Below, piece after piece: positions 1-12,002 of a stretch of 64,000 bases of DNA (position 1 is its first letter; every line of letters starts with the position of its first letter). A program made the position numbers and the translations under genes. Below the pieces are notes generated by a model that was not told the origin of the DNA, did not search any database, and worked only from the letters and a program-made list of their open reading frames with translations. The DNA comes from Myxocyprinus asiaticus (lineage: Eukaryota; Chordata; Actinopteri; Cypriniformes; Catostomidae): the NCBI RefSeq assembly GCF_019703515.2, contig NC_059385.1:32536501-32600500 (forward strand). Direction: 5' to 3'.

Positions 1-302
1 AAGGAAACAATATAGGTTTGAATCCGAGCACTGACATCCCCTGCCAGCATTTGACACAGGTATATGCAAAACAAACCAAAACACTTCTCTTTGAAATATA
101 ACAAAGTTTATTTATGCAGTAATATCAGTTAATAATCAATACAATGCAGTCAATAAACTTCTGACTTACAACTACAAACAAACAGTGACATGATTAGATA
201 TGGTAACCAAAATAAGCCTGTAACACATGAGGAAGGTGTGTGTGAATGGGTGTGTGTGTGTAAGGAGTGATGCGCACAAAATGACGGACGTGACTCTCGT
301 GG
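1..302. other. Unassigned sequence at window edge
   Basis: No gene is recognised here. Short overlapping open frames on both strands have no family resemblance. A B-box-like string (GGTTTGAATCC, about 16-26) recalls the T-arm of a tRNA-derived repeat, but its flanks do not fold into a convincing tRNA arm. The stretch probably belongs to the repeat that continues to the right, whose left boundary I could not fix. Confidence 0.4.
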
Positions 303-1520
303 AGAGTACGTCACGCGAGATTTCCGGCCAGAGAATATGGCCACGAATGTGGGCGGAGAGAAGCCAGTTAATGGCATTTACCGCATGTCTCCGCTTGTAC
401 GATAACTTAGGGACAAAGCTGAGCTTTATCACAAAGTTATCTACTAGCCAGAAGTGTGTGCGGGAATGTTTGTGAGGGGTCGTACATGTGTGTGGTTAGT
501 ACGAGAGAGAGAGAATAAAGTGGCGGCACCAAAGCCGGTTTCGCGATCGTGGGAGAAAAAGCAGCTGTTAGTTTATCACTCAGAGACGTGGTGAACGGCT
601 CATAAACCGTCCCGCGGTCTTTGGTTCTTTAATGGATAAACTCAGTGTGCCAGTCTCACCCACGATGATGGAAATACACAACAGTCCAATGTGGTTGGAC
701 TACAACACAGCAGATCTCATTCGTGATAACAGTACATTACAGTAATACCTTGAGTATTATTAGCAGCAATGAGTGGACTCGGTGGTCTGTAAACTTTACA
801 AGCAATAACCTTGATACACAAGAATAACACTGTAATCTATCTCTGCCCAGACGTAAACCTCTTACTCGAATCGCATGAGGACGAAGGTAGAATGTGTGTT
901 CATCCGTCGTTTGACTCCGACTCGTTTCCTTGAGGCTCGGGTGATGATGGGAGGCCGTTTCCTCGCTCTGTCGGCAGGCGGTACAGCTGCTGATTCTCGG
1001 CGGGCTGGCAGAGAAATCAGCGACATCGACTTGAAGAGGGAAGAGTTTTTTTGTTTGTTTGTTTGTTTTTCACCTCTGCAGGCAAACGGATGAAGATGCA
1101 GATTGCTAGGTGGACTCCTTCGGATCCGTTAGAATGTTTGGTGGAACACAGAGTAATCTCAACTTGTCCAGCGAGATGGAGATTGTATGGCTACAGTTAC
1201 TCAGACGTTACTTCCTTGTGCCACAAGGCTACACCTGAGAGTAGCGATGAGATGCCCAGAAGGATCTCAGAGGTATTTCTACTCCTGATGACGTCATGGT
1301 TGAGGGGCATTCTGTCGTGTGCCTCATCCAATAGGAGTTGAGAGTTCGATCCTTTAATGAGCAAGGCTTCATGGGATTTGTAGTCTGTTTTGGACTCCCT
1401 TTGTTTGATTTTGGCATGGTTTTTATCAGTAAGATTTATGACTGTGTGTGGGCCTCAGTCAGGTTTTACAACTGTGTTAGGCCTGCCTTTGTCTTCTATC
1501 TGAATACATGAGGCCCAACA
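303..1520. repeat. Dispersed LTR-like repeat, copy 1
   Basis: This stretch shares a long series of near-identical blocks, in the same order, with 60205-61053. Shared blocks include the section around 'ggcaccaaagccggttt', the section ending 'ccttcggatccgttag', and the terminal section with 'aggcctgcctttgtct'. Both copies stop at the same place, just after CCCAACA. An end in CA (TG on the other strand) fits an LTR terminus, but the opposite end and any target duplication were not found, so orientation and class are open. Copy 1 is longer than copy 2 because of internal insertions and deletions. No open frame here resembles a retroelement protein. Confidence 0.6.
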
Positions 1521-2544
1521 CTCTCCATGTAGATGTCCCTCTCTCTTATTTCAAGCAGTTTGATAGCATAGTGAAGTCCTTCATTTGGAATGGTAAGCGT
1601 CCCAGATTACATTTCAATAAATTACATAGGCCGTTAGACAAAGGTGGGCTAGGCCTACCAAAAATTTTTTTTATTATTATGCATTTGTCTCAGACATTTG
1701 GTTTATTGGTCGCTTCCAACTGAGAGAGCCCGTCCCTGGTTTTGAATTGAACAGGAAGTTCTTGCACCTATTTCAAAGGATAATGGGTACTTTCATATAG
1801 CATACACCCCACCCCCCCAAAGCAGCAGATACTCTGGAAGTGGTGATTACTGCCTCTGGAAAAAGCCATGAGGCATCAGTGTATTACTCCCTGCTAATTC
1901 AGAGTCTGGGGGACGGAGCTTCAACTTCATTCAAGAGATTATGGGAGAAAGACCTAAACTTGGTATTGGAGGAGGGAATGTGGGCTAGGATTCTAAAACA
2001 CCTCAAGTCTACATTTAGAGATGCAAGGGTGCTCCTTATGCAATTTAAGATTTTACATAGATTCTATTGGACTCCCTCTAGATTGTATAGGCTGGGTCTT
2101 AAAAACACAGCCACCTGCTGGCGATGCCATTTAGAAGATGGGGACACAACCCATGTTTTTTGGTGGTGTGTTAAGATACAAGAATTTTGGTTGAGGGTTC
2201 AGAGTTTTATGTGACTCTGTATTTTAGGTGATGGGGCGGGGGGTGATGGGGTCATTGATGTAGGGGATAAGTACATGAAGAATTGGATCCTGGCCTGTGT
2301 TATGATAGGCAGACAGGCCATTCTTAGAGGATGGAAGTCAGCTGGAGTGCTCTCGTTTCCTGAGTGGTATGCGGAGATGGGCAGGGTAGCGACATTTGAA
2401 GATTTGGCACATAGAAAGCTAGGCAACATGGATTCATTCAATAAGAAATGGGGCAGCTATTTAGCATTTTTAGAAGGCTCTCGGGGAGGGGCAGTGGAGG
2501 GAGACGTGTTGTTTTAAATGTATGTGTTGTAGCCTGTATTTTTT

Positions 2545-2622
2545 TGTTTTTGAACTTGTACTTTTAATGTGTATATGTATATACACACACATACATATAC
2601 ACATTAAAAGTACAAGTTCAAA

Positions 2623-2626
<4 letters not shown>
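2545..2626. repeat. Perfect 36-bp-arm palindrome in the LINE tail
   Basis: The arm 2545-2580 is the exact reverse complement of 2591-2626, with a 10-base spacer (2581-2590, AC-rich). It lies inside the 3' UTR of the decayed LINE and runs directly into a TA dinucleotide tract. It would form a strong hairpin or cruciform. Confidence 0.9.

Positions 2627-2668
<42 letters not shown>
2627..2668. repeat. (TA)n microsatellite
   Basis: A run of about 20 TA units directly follows the palindrome. A poly-T run at about 2728-2755 lies further downstream in the same LINE tail. Confidence 0.9.
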
Positions 2669-2670
<2 letters not shown>

Positions 2671-2726
2671 GTATGTATGTTCGGGGGAAGGGTTGTAAAT
2701 TTATATAATGTGATTCCAAATATTCT

Positions 2727-2760
<34 letters not shown>

Positions 2761-2795
2761 GTTATATGGAATCAATAAAATTGTTAATAACAAGA

Positions 2796-4314
2796 AGAGT
2801 TATGGTAAATGCTTTGCTCTGACCTATATATGGAATCAGGTGTGCTGTTTTTACTTGGACACAGATGACGATGTAAATTGGAAATGTTTTGTTCCTGCAC
2901 TGAGCACTTTGGCACTTTTTGTACTTTTTTTGGCCTCTTAATAAATATCCTTAATTTATACATACAGTAATGTGCAGGATTTTTTTTTTCCATGGATTTA
3001 TTTTTTTGAGCCTACGCACCAAAGCAATATGGATATTTAAGCTTTTCAGCGTTTGGCGCAGACGTTTTTACAGTTTTTTGCCCAATGCTTCATGCATTTA
3101 ACATTTTGAATATACTTGGCTACAATTTTTAGTTAACATGATGGTTCCTCTGAAAACAAAATAAATCACTTAAGCCATTTCAGAACAAATACATAATTAT
3201 CCATTGATTATATAAATATATGGCTGAAAAATATTGAGATATAATTATTGTTCCAGTCTGGAATGTTTAAAATATTTTGTGTTAATTAAACAAACTTGTC
3301 TTAACCACAAGAGAAATGTGTATTTGTAACCCTTGTTCTGCTAAAAGGAAGATGGCTCTAATACCATCTGTTTGCGTTTTATAGATAATTGATTTAATAT
3401 GCAATACAATTTGATAGTATTCAATAGTTAAAGAAATATTTCATCCAAAAAATGAAAATTCTTTGATTATTTTCTCACCTTCATGTCATTCCAAAACTAA
3501 ATGCTGTAACTGTTATCCATCAAACATAAAAGGTGAATTTTTGAAGAATCTCCATGCTGCTCTATTCAATACAACAACGGTTCATAATGACCACATCTGT
3601 ATAGCTCCAAAAAGGTATCATGAATGTAGTCCATATGGCTTATATTCTAAGTCTTTTGAAGCTATACGATTACTTTGTGTGAGGAACTGACTGAAGCTTA
3701 AGTTGATATTCACTGAAAAGCTCTGAAATCTCATTCACGATTGTTTAAAAAATGGTGAATCTTTATTCAGAACCTGTTCCATTCTTTTTTCTTTTTCTTT
3801 TTTAAATACTGTAACTGTATGCTTTTCATGACTTTGGTTCCGTTAGAGGTTCTTGAACATGCATTCTTCTGCCAAGTCAGTTATTTTATCACATTATGTT
3901 GATGTAACTGTGTGTTGTAAAAGATACACATTAGTAACAGACTACTGAGGGCAGTAAATCCAATAAAAATAGCATTTCTGATTTTGAAAAAACAATTCAT
4001 CAAAAAAGAATCGTAATAGAGTGCATTAAGGAACCAGAATCCTTAAGAGGAATCAGAATTGGAACTTGAATTTTAAAATTCCTTACGATTCCCCATTACT
4101 GATCTTTGAAGGCCTTCATTTCTTAAGTTGTCACAGACCTCTGTATAGCAGTATGTAATGTTCTCCATGGGGTGGGTTTGTAATGACTATGTGGATGTGC
4201 CCGAATCATTCAATAATGGTTCACTGCATTATGGAATATTGCACTTTGAATACAGCACTTTTTAATCATCGTAACAGTCTAAGGACAGGCAAGGAGGAGG
4301 CGGGAACTGGCTGA
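2796..4314. other. Gene-free interval with one MITE-like remnant
   Basis: No coding region is supported here. About 3425-3700 resembles the common fish repeat with 'aatgaaaattct...ctcaccttcatgtcattcc' (compare 40226-40599) but lacks a clean second end. The rest is AT-rich and without recognised structure. Confidence 0.5.
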
Positions 4315-5028
4315 CCAGTAAACATAAACTTTAATGGTAAACTTAATATGAACATAAACCATAACACAAACATACACACATGCAACGCGGCCGCTTGCAT
4401 CTCTCTCTCCCCAACTGGTGTCTCCGGCTTCCCCTTATCTTACTCTCCCACTGATCAGCTGATTCAGCGCCGGCTGTGTGCCATCACGGCCCGGCCACGC
4501 CCATCTCCTCATCACACTCCTCCCCCGCCTGCTTCAGGCCGTGTGCCACCAGTCTGACTTCCAACCCCCACATCTCTGGGGGAGATGCTGCCCTTCTGGC
4601 CGTTCTGTCAGCCGGTTGTCCACCCCACCTCCTGTGAATCTGTGGGAGAGACGAGGGGAGGTGTGGGGAGAGGAAAAGTGCGAGGGGAGACACACAGAGA
4701 GAGAGAGAGGAGAGAGAGAAAAACTTGCTCGCTGACTCCCGGATGCGCTGTCACCCGCTCCTCTGCCCTCTGGCGGACGCCAGCTTGCTCCTTCACCGGC
4801 GGATGGCAGCGAGTCCTCCGGCCCCTGACGGATGGAACCAGTGAACATAAACTTTAATGGTAAACTTAAAATGAACATAAACCATAACACAAACAGACAC
4901 ACATGCAACGCATCTCTCTCTCCCCAACCGGCCTCTCCAGCTTCCCCTTATCTCGCTCTCCCGCTGATCAGCTAATTTAGCGCCGGCCGTGCACCATCAC
5001 GGCCCGGCCACGCCCTCCTCCTCATCAC
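4315..5028 (-). mobile_element. Candidate short non-autonomous LTR element (TRIM-like)
   Basis: Two direct repeats of about 190-200 bp (4315-4515 and 4838-5028, offset 523) flank about 320 bp of GC-rich sequence. Read on the minus strand, each repeat starts TGTGATGAGG. The left copy in + coordinates is immediately preceded, on the minus strand, by a purine-rich tract (GGCGGGGGAGGAG), which is where the polypurine tract of an LTR element should be. After the other repeat the minus strand reads TGGTTCC, a possible primer-binding start. No target duplication was seen, and the internal part encodes nothing recognisable. The alternative is a simple segmental duplication. Confidence 0.45.
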
Positions 5029-5390
5029 AATCATGTTTAAGACCTGGATCAGTTGTTTATAGCACAACAAATGTGGTTGTCAACACACACATTCCCTGAG
5101 TGCTTTTATTTGAGGGTATTTTGCCTATTATAAAGAAAACCTTAAATTTATTGGAACATATGAATGAAACTCAAAGTGCGGGAGCTTTGCAACATTGCAT
5201 GTTATTACATGTTATTAGTGGAAAGGAATTCATTCCACAGTGTTAAAAAAGAATGTAATTAGTCTTAATGGCCCAGTTACCATCTAATGATTATATAAAA
5301 ACTCTCTTCTCTCATGTCATCTGTGTGATCAAATAAAAGGCTTAGGTCTGTACGATTTGGAGGAAAAATGTGTTACATGATAAACTTGAT

Positions 5391-6128
5391 ACACCGATCA
5401 GCCACAACATTAAAACCACCTGCCTAATATTGTGTAGGTAGCGCCAACTCGCATCTCGGAGTAGCATTCTGAGATACTATTCTTCTCACCACAACTGACT
5501 TTGTCAGTTCGAACCAGTCTGGCCATTCTCTGTTGACCTCTCTCATCAACAGGGTACTTCCGTCCACAGAACTGACGCTCCCTGGATGTTTTTGGCACCA
5601 TTCGGAGTAAATGCTAGAGTCTGTTGTGCGTGAAAATCCCAGGAGATCAGCCATTACAGAAATACTCAAACCAGCCCATCTGTCACCAACAATCATGTCA
5701 AGGTCCAAATCACTGAAATACAATTTTTCCCCCATTCTGATGGTTGATGTGAACATTACCTGAAGCTCCTGACCCGTATCTGCCTGATTTTATGCACTGC
5801 ACTGCTGCCACACAATGATTGTTGGTGCCAGATGGGCTGGTTTGAGTATTTCTGTAATTGCTGATCTCCTATGGATTTTCACGCACAACAGTCTCTAGAA
5901 TTTACTCACAATGGTGCCAAAAACAAAAAACATCCAGTGAGCAGCTGTTCTGTGGATGGAAACGGCTTGTGTTTCCACGGTAACTCAGATAACCGCTCTG
6001 TACAATTGTGGTGAGAAGAACAGCATCTCAGAATGCTATTCTGAGATGCAGATTGGCGCTGCTTTGGCGGCACGAGTAGGATCTACACAATATTAGGCAG
6101 TTGGTTTTAATGTTGTGGCTGATCGGTG
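5391..6128. mobile_element. Fold-back Tc1/mariner derivative
   Basis: The ends are inverted copies (ACACCGATCAGCCACAAC at the left, its complement at the right), flanked by TA at 5390-5391 and 6129-6130, the Tc1/mariner target. The left half carries, on the minus strand, the N-terminal part of a Tc1 transposase: DLDMIVG...LGFSRTT...IYSEWC, then after a frameshift VDERGQQRMARLVR. The right half (about 5815-6050) is an inverted copy of the same N-terminal region on the plus strand. The element is therefore two truncated 5' halves joined head to head. The DDE catalytic region is absent, so it could only move by borrowed transposase. Confidence 0.75.
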
Positions 6129-6131
6129 TAT

Positions 6132-7271
6132 AATATGAATAATGTAATGGAAATTTGTAATGTGATAAACCTAGATCAATGTGCCAAAATCCAATTAACT
6201 TGTTTTCAAGTAGATTTAAAGCCAGAAAAAATGACATATCCATCCACATGACAAGAAGTGACAAGACATTCTGGAAAAAGTATTGTCTATGCATGGCAAT
6301 CAAGTGGAAGTCTGAACAAATGGTACGCTTAATAAAAAATGTATATGTGCAAAATGACATGAAATTGTAATTAGGGGGAAATTGAGTTTTGGCACAATGG
6401 TGCGCTTTTGGGTACAACTAATTACTATTTTGTTCACAGTTAATCTGTTCAATTAACTGATCAATCAGATAAAGGCCTAATTTTATATTTTAAAAAAATA
6501 TTTAGTTTAAAAACACATGCAATTTTTAGAAATGTATTCCTTGTATTCATATGGGTGTCATACATTGAAAGAAAAAAAAGACTTTAATGAGTTAGATTTA
6601 ATGACTATAAAAATGCGAAGTACTGTACATGTACAAAAGTAAAAATGCCAAGTCTATAGGATTATTATCATTGCTATATTGTGAAAACAAACTTGACAAC
6701 AAAATGGCTTCCACAAGTCTTTTAAATCTGAATATTTTGCATAAAATTTATATAAATGAAGAACTAATAACTAAACTACTTTTCCCCATATCTCAGGTTG
6801 GTTAAAACACCTTGAAAATTTTCACTGCAGACATAACATATAAAAATGAATTTTAATTGAAAACATTTTATAATAGAAAGTCATTGCCTGTATGAATTAC
6901 ATTTTTGAATAAATAGATCCAGTTTGACTCGTTTATTTAATTTAAGGTTTAGAATGTTTGTTTTTGTTTTGTTTTTTGTTTTTTTTCCCTTCTAGAATGT
7001 AAAATGGATATTTATCATCTTTAAGATCATGTCTACAGTTTTTCGTGTACAAATGCACATGCAAACACATTCCAAAGTTGCATTATTCCAATATATTGAA
7101 ATGACTGTCTAAATGTATTTTGTTTATGATTACTTTTCAAAAAATGCTTGTGTTATCATAATTTGATAACAAATGATGTTATCAATGTTATTCTGTGTTA
7201 TTCTGTGTTTTATGTTGTCTCAGGCAGCTCAGGACTCTACTAATAATACCTGTTTCCTCTCTCTTCCGCAG
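6132..7271. other. AT-rich, gene-free interval upstream of the first visible ror2 exon
   Basis: No exon, RNA gene or repeat is recognised apart from homopolymer runs. It is presumably the end of ror2 intron 1. The 3' end is a normal pyrimidine-rich acceptor (ctctctcttccgcag). Confidence 0.5.
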
Positions 7272-7352
7272 TGGCTGATATGAACCTGTCAGAGTCTGGA
7301 GAGATTGAAGCTTTGGCTGAAGCTCAGAGCAGGGGTCTGCCTACAGCTGAAG
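7272..7352 (+). CDS. ror2: ror2 exon 2: linker after the signal peptide
   Basis: This 81-bp exon sits between a clear acceptor (ttccgcag) and a GTACAG donor. It encodes about 27 residues (ADMNLSESGEIEALAEAQ, then SRGLPTAE). Its last base plus the first two of the Ig exon complete the glycine before YFLEF, the equivalent position to the glycine before YFLNF in human ROR2. The sequence itself is acidic and poorly conserved. The call rests mainly on phase and position. The exon for the signal peptide must lie upstream of the window. Confidence 0.7.
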
Positions 7353-7435
7353 GTACAGTAACACAACACCACACTGATTTCAGTCCAGAAAGCTCCACCC
7401 GGAGTTTAACACAACCAGTTTCCAGGCCACACTAA

Positions 7436-8640
7436 GGTCCTGTTTATACTTGGTATGAAGATGCTTTTTGGTGATCTGATCACAAGTAGACAGGCAAGAC
7501 ATTTCACCATTTACACCTTGACCACTTGTGTTTGGATTTTGATGGTGGGGTGTCTGACTTCATGAGGGCATGCATCAATCACTACAACAGTGTGTTACTG
7601 CATGATAATAAAGTGTGAAAAAGTAAAAGAACAACAAAAAGAAAGTGCAAAAAACGATGTCTCTGTGATCTGATAGTTATTTTATTTTGAGAAACCTTAA
7701 AACTCCAGTTGTAGCGCACCTGTTGATTGACAGGTGAGGACGTGGCGCTTCTCGGCTGAATGCATTTGAATGGATGAGCGTTTACACTACGAAACCATTG
7801 TGGTCATGTGTCTTGGAGCACCTCAGAATGTGGTTAAAGTGGACAAAATATAAAATGTTTTGGACATCATTTACACCTGTCTTTAGCATTGTCCCGTATC
7901 AAACGGATTGAATCAGTAATGTACTGATTACCATTGTCCCATGTCTGCCAAATTTGTTAAGTGGTCTAAACATCATCTACAGCCTGAAACAGATGTTAGG
8001 AGTGAATGCACTTAGCTGCATAGGAAAGTTATAGGATGCTCCCTTGCTCCCTATTTAGTGAATGACTTAACCTTCAGTGTGCTGTCTGTCTACACTGGTC
8101 TCAGAACAGTTTGAAATGCACCTTATTTTCATCCAAGCTCCATGTAAAGCCCCTGAAAGCAACATTTTCCATCTTTTGGGTGCACCCATTAATAATGCAC
8201 AGTGTGATAATGCACAGTGAATATAAGATTTCTAAGGAAAAAGTCCTATAGTCAGCGTCCGTGGTCATTGTGTTTCACAGCTAGCGGTTTGCCATAATCG
8301 CTGAAATTTTCAAAATGTCATATCGGATGAAAATAGAGTCTCTAGTCTTTTGACTCAAACAGGTTTCAATGTAAAAACTTAATGAGGTTTCTTACCAGAT
8401 GTAGTTTTGTTGGCTTTCTCCCAAAGACCATTGAGAATGGCGCCATGTTTTCTTGTCACATGACTCGGTGCGTCAAAAGTACAACCCTTTAATGACAGCC
8501 CAGAGCATCCTGAACTGAGATCAGTCAGTTTAAGTTAAATTGAATTATGCATAGCATATAGTGAAGACAAAATACACGTCCACGTATGAGGATGAGGGGT
8601 CACACAAGGTTAATATCAGGTGTAAATGGGGCCTACTACT
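7436..8640. repeat. Decayed inverted-repeat DNA element, longer copy
   Basis: The left edge reads 'ggtcctgtttatacttggta' and the right edge 'caggtgtaaatggggcct'. The subterminal phrase 'ttgattgacaggtgag' at about 7723 recurs at about 11762, and the right edge recurs at about 11985. The two stretches are therefore one family. No transposase is visible. Boundaries are approximate. Confidence 0.5.
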
Positions 8641-9920
8641 GTGTCCTAACCCAGGAGGTTTTTTATAAACATTTTTATGCCAAGGACCCTCAAATGTGAC
8701 GATCCCCTTGTTGGACCCCCTTCCTAAAAAATAAAGGCAATTAAATATTCTATTGTATAAAGACCCATTTACAATATGTAATAATCATATTAAGCTGGGT
8801 ATTATAAATGTATTGTAATTCAAATTGCAAAATTAAATATTAGGAAAATATTTACTTGTCAACTTTTTTGAAAATGTATCATATTTCTACCAAATATTCG
8901 AGTGACGTTAGATATATAAACCTAAAGAAGCAGAAACATTTTCAATTCAATTTTATTTGTATAGCTCTTGTTGCAGTAAATATTGTTGTGACTTTGGTTG
9001 TTTGTTCATATAGACAGTATTTGAGCTGCTACTGAACGCTGTTGTATGAACAGGACATTTCAAGACTCACAGCTATAAGTAAATACGGTTGTCAGTCCCA
9101 AACACTGACTGCGTGAACCAAGTCAATGACCAGGTGAAACTCCCTAGAAAGATACAACACAAATACATCGAACATATTGTATAAACACTACTATATACAG
9201 ATTTTAAATTCTTGTTGCTAAAACTATAGCTGTCAATATAAAAAAATAAATTAATTCCATGAGTTTAGTTAGCACATTAACTTTGACACCATTAAAAATA
9301 CATTTTGTAAAAAACTTTTCTCTAATTTTTTTCTCAGACCCCTAGTACCCCCTTGTGTCTCCCTCAGAGTCCCTGGACTCCAGTTTGAAAACCCCTGTCC
9401 TATGTAAACCCAGTTTGGTTACACTAAAAGTTGCATTGTCATATCGTTGTATATTCTGAGCTATTTGGTAATTTTGGTTTGTATTTTAAGTCAAAAAAGA
9501 GATTGTGTTGTGAACCCAAAAGCACATTTCAGAAACGAAGAAAAAATTCAACCAGTTTTTTTTTTTTTTTTTTCTCATGTCCTTATGCTTCCAAGCTCCA
9601 AAAATGACCCCCCAAAAATAAAATAAAAGTACCGTAAAAAGAGGCCATGTGACTTCCTATACTGAAATTTAGGTCCTTATCTGGCATGTTTGACATGATT
9701 AAAGGCAAATGCCATTTATTCTAATGTGTTTGAACCAAATGTGGTATGCCAGTGTGAAATAGAGAATTAAATATCAAAGCAATTTTTTAATTTTGGTCTG
9801 TTCCTCACACAAAGTCTGAATGACTTCAGAAGACTTGGAATATAGTGCACGATTATTAGGTGGTATTTTATATTTTTCGGAGCTTGACATGAAAAATAAC
9901 AGTATTATTTTAGATTTTTC

Positions 9921-9987
9921 TTTAAGATCTCTAAAAGTCCCATACATGTGGGTTTAACTCTTGGTCAGGCATGCTTCCCTGTCAAAC
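9921..9987. repeat. Direct repeat, first of a pair
   Basis: About 67 bp with a near-copy at 10524-10591, including identical stretches 'gtgggtttaactcttggtca' and 'catgcttccctgtcaaacc'. The sequence between the two is unrelated. It is not part of any repeat family I recognise and is not obviously coding. Confidence 0.7.
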
Positions 9988-10523
9988 CATCCAAAGAATA
10001 CAACTATTAGCTTCAAGTATCCTCAATTTCTCTTGTCCTCTTGCATTTTAAACCACAAACATGCACTGACATCAAGCCATCCTCATCCCAGAGGTGTCAC
10101 TGAACACAAGAAAATGATTCATTTATAACTGCATGGTAGCAATTCATGATAAAATCTGGACCACGAAATGTGGCCTGTAGTGTCAAGTGAGAGTGCGTCT
10201 GCATTTGTGCTTTGAGTGTGCATAAATCAAGGAGTAGTTTCAGGAAAACCCACCACTTTGCTCCGGCAGGGCTGTTTAATAGCTGCTCAGAAAATGAGTG
10301 CTGCAGAGACTATTTGTGTTGGCCAGGGGACCAAGGGGTCTGGGGACGAGAGGAAGCATTAATAGTTTTCAGGAGAGTGAATAAATGTGTGAAAGGCAGT
10401 GTTTCAGAACCATTCATTCCAAAAATGAAATTCACAATAGGAGTGAGAGTGTAAGCAAAATAAATAAAAAGTTACTTATAATACCCTAGTTCTAATTCAG
10501 TTTAGAACAAAGGTGAGGTTTTC

Positions 10524-10591
10524 CTTTTAGGTCTCCAAGAGTCCCATTTGTGTGGGTTTAACTCTTGGTCAGACATGCTTCCCTGTCAAAC
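10524..10591. repeat. Direct repeat, second of a pair
   Basis: The partner of 9921-9987 in the same orientation, about 600 bp away. The high identity contrasts with the decayed surroundings. Confidence 0.7.
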
Positions 10592-10797
10592 CTGTCTTAG
10601 CAACTGTTGCTCTGCCGCCATCACTCTGACTTGCGTTTGCCCTTTTCCAATGAGAGCCTATGGAAGTAATGTGTGTTTGAGTACTTTTAGGTGGGATTTT
10701 ATAAAATAATCCAAAAAAATAAATAAAAAAACGTTGTTACCGGGTCATTTGTAATAGTGACACGAGTTACCCAGAGAGGATACACAGTGCTTTTCTT

Positions 10798-10832
<35 letters not shown>

Positions 10833-11754
10833 CTTTAAATCTAGAGAAGAACATGCTATGGATTAAACTGCATCAGCCCTCATTCCCAAATGAACATTAT
10901 AACATCTGCAACAACACCTACATTTGCTCCAAGGTAAATTAAACCTAATAACTGAATGTTAATTAATTTATGTATTGATTCAAGTCATAGTAAAAGTGAT
11001 AGTAAATAAATCGTTCACAGGATCAAATTGGGTGTGTTATGAGACGTTATAAACGGCTCTATTCACTTCCGCTAATGTTATTAGATGTGTAATCGTTATT
11101 AAATGTTTAAAGATTTTCGCTTCTCAAGTGACTGTAATAATCGTTTGCCTTGATTCTGATTCACAGTTTTTAATCAAATTACTGTGTAATTTAACGATTT
11201 CTTTTACAAACAACTTCAGATAAATATGCATTATAATGTAATTTCATACCAGCCCACGTAAAAATATTATCCATTCCGTTTGAGAATATTTTGCCAAAAA
11301 CCACGTCGTTCACGGCAATCTCCCATTCATTCCAATGGGGAGTCTGAGTGAGCAACTGTAACCAAGGAGGGCAGAGCTTAGCAAAGGGTAAATTCCTGGT
11401 GAAGAACTACACTACCCATGATCCTGTAGAGAAATGCTCCACCAGTCAGAGAATCACAGTGATCAAAGTGCAGCAAATGAGCTCAGCAGCGACTGCCCAC
11501 TCCCATGGCGTACTGCGAAGGACGCAATAGTGTCAGTCTTCTAATACTGTCAAACTTATATATTTGCAAATATTTAAATATTTTGCAATAAAATGAAACT
11601 AATTCGTTTCCATATTCATAATCATCAAATTCAACAATATAACTGATCAATAATTTTATATTATCCCATCGTTTTTAATTACATCATTCACAATTCTTCA
11701 TTGAATTTTAGTTTAGCCGTGCATAACCAGCAAAGTTGAAAACACTCGTTTTAG

Positions 11755-12002
11755 CACAGTTGTTGATTGACAGGTGAGTGGGTGGTGCTTTGCTGCTTTT
11801 AGGGACACATTTATTTGTTAGCATTTATGCCTCAAATGCAGTGTGGTTATATGTGTTTTTGACTGTCCCTTTGTGTGTGTTTTTTTTTTTTTTTTTTTTT
11901 TCTGATCACAAAAAGTTTTAGAACCCATTTACACCTCTATTTAGCACTGTCCACTTGTATCACCTGAAAGACAAATAAATATCAGGTGTAAATGGGGCCT
12001 TC
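11755..12002. repeat. Decayed inverted-repeat DNA element, short copy
   Basis: Shares 'ttgattgacaggtgag' and the terminal 'caggtgtaaatggggcct' with 7436-8640. It is a deleted copy of the same family, with a poly-T run in its middle. Confidence 0.5.

Larger units (their letters stand above)
1521..2795 (+). mobile_element. L1-type LINE, decayed 3' end
   Basis: The forward frames at 1521-1700, 1840-2213 and 2275-2515 read like the C-terminal part of an L1-clade reverse transcriptase polyprotein. Visible hallmarks are FIWNGKRPRL followed by GGLGLP, and a CWRC...H...HVFWWC zinc-knuckle-like motif followed by IQEFW. The frame is broken by stops and shifts between 1700 and 1840 and again near 2215, so the copy is dead. 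The tail contains AATAAAATTGTTAATAACAA near 2774-2793, a typical L1-type end. Sequence upstream of 1521 belongs to another repeat. The LINE is therefore 5'-truncated, or was cut by that repeat. Confidence 0.75.

Noticed and set aside
16..60. A tRNA 3' half at the window edge
   Set aside because: Only a B-box-like string is convincing; the T-stem and acceptor do not pair.
4534..4908. Overlapping open frames on both strands in the GC-rich stretch
   Set aside because: Low-complexity Ser/Pro/Arg composition over a GA tract inside the direct-repeat element; no protein family.
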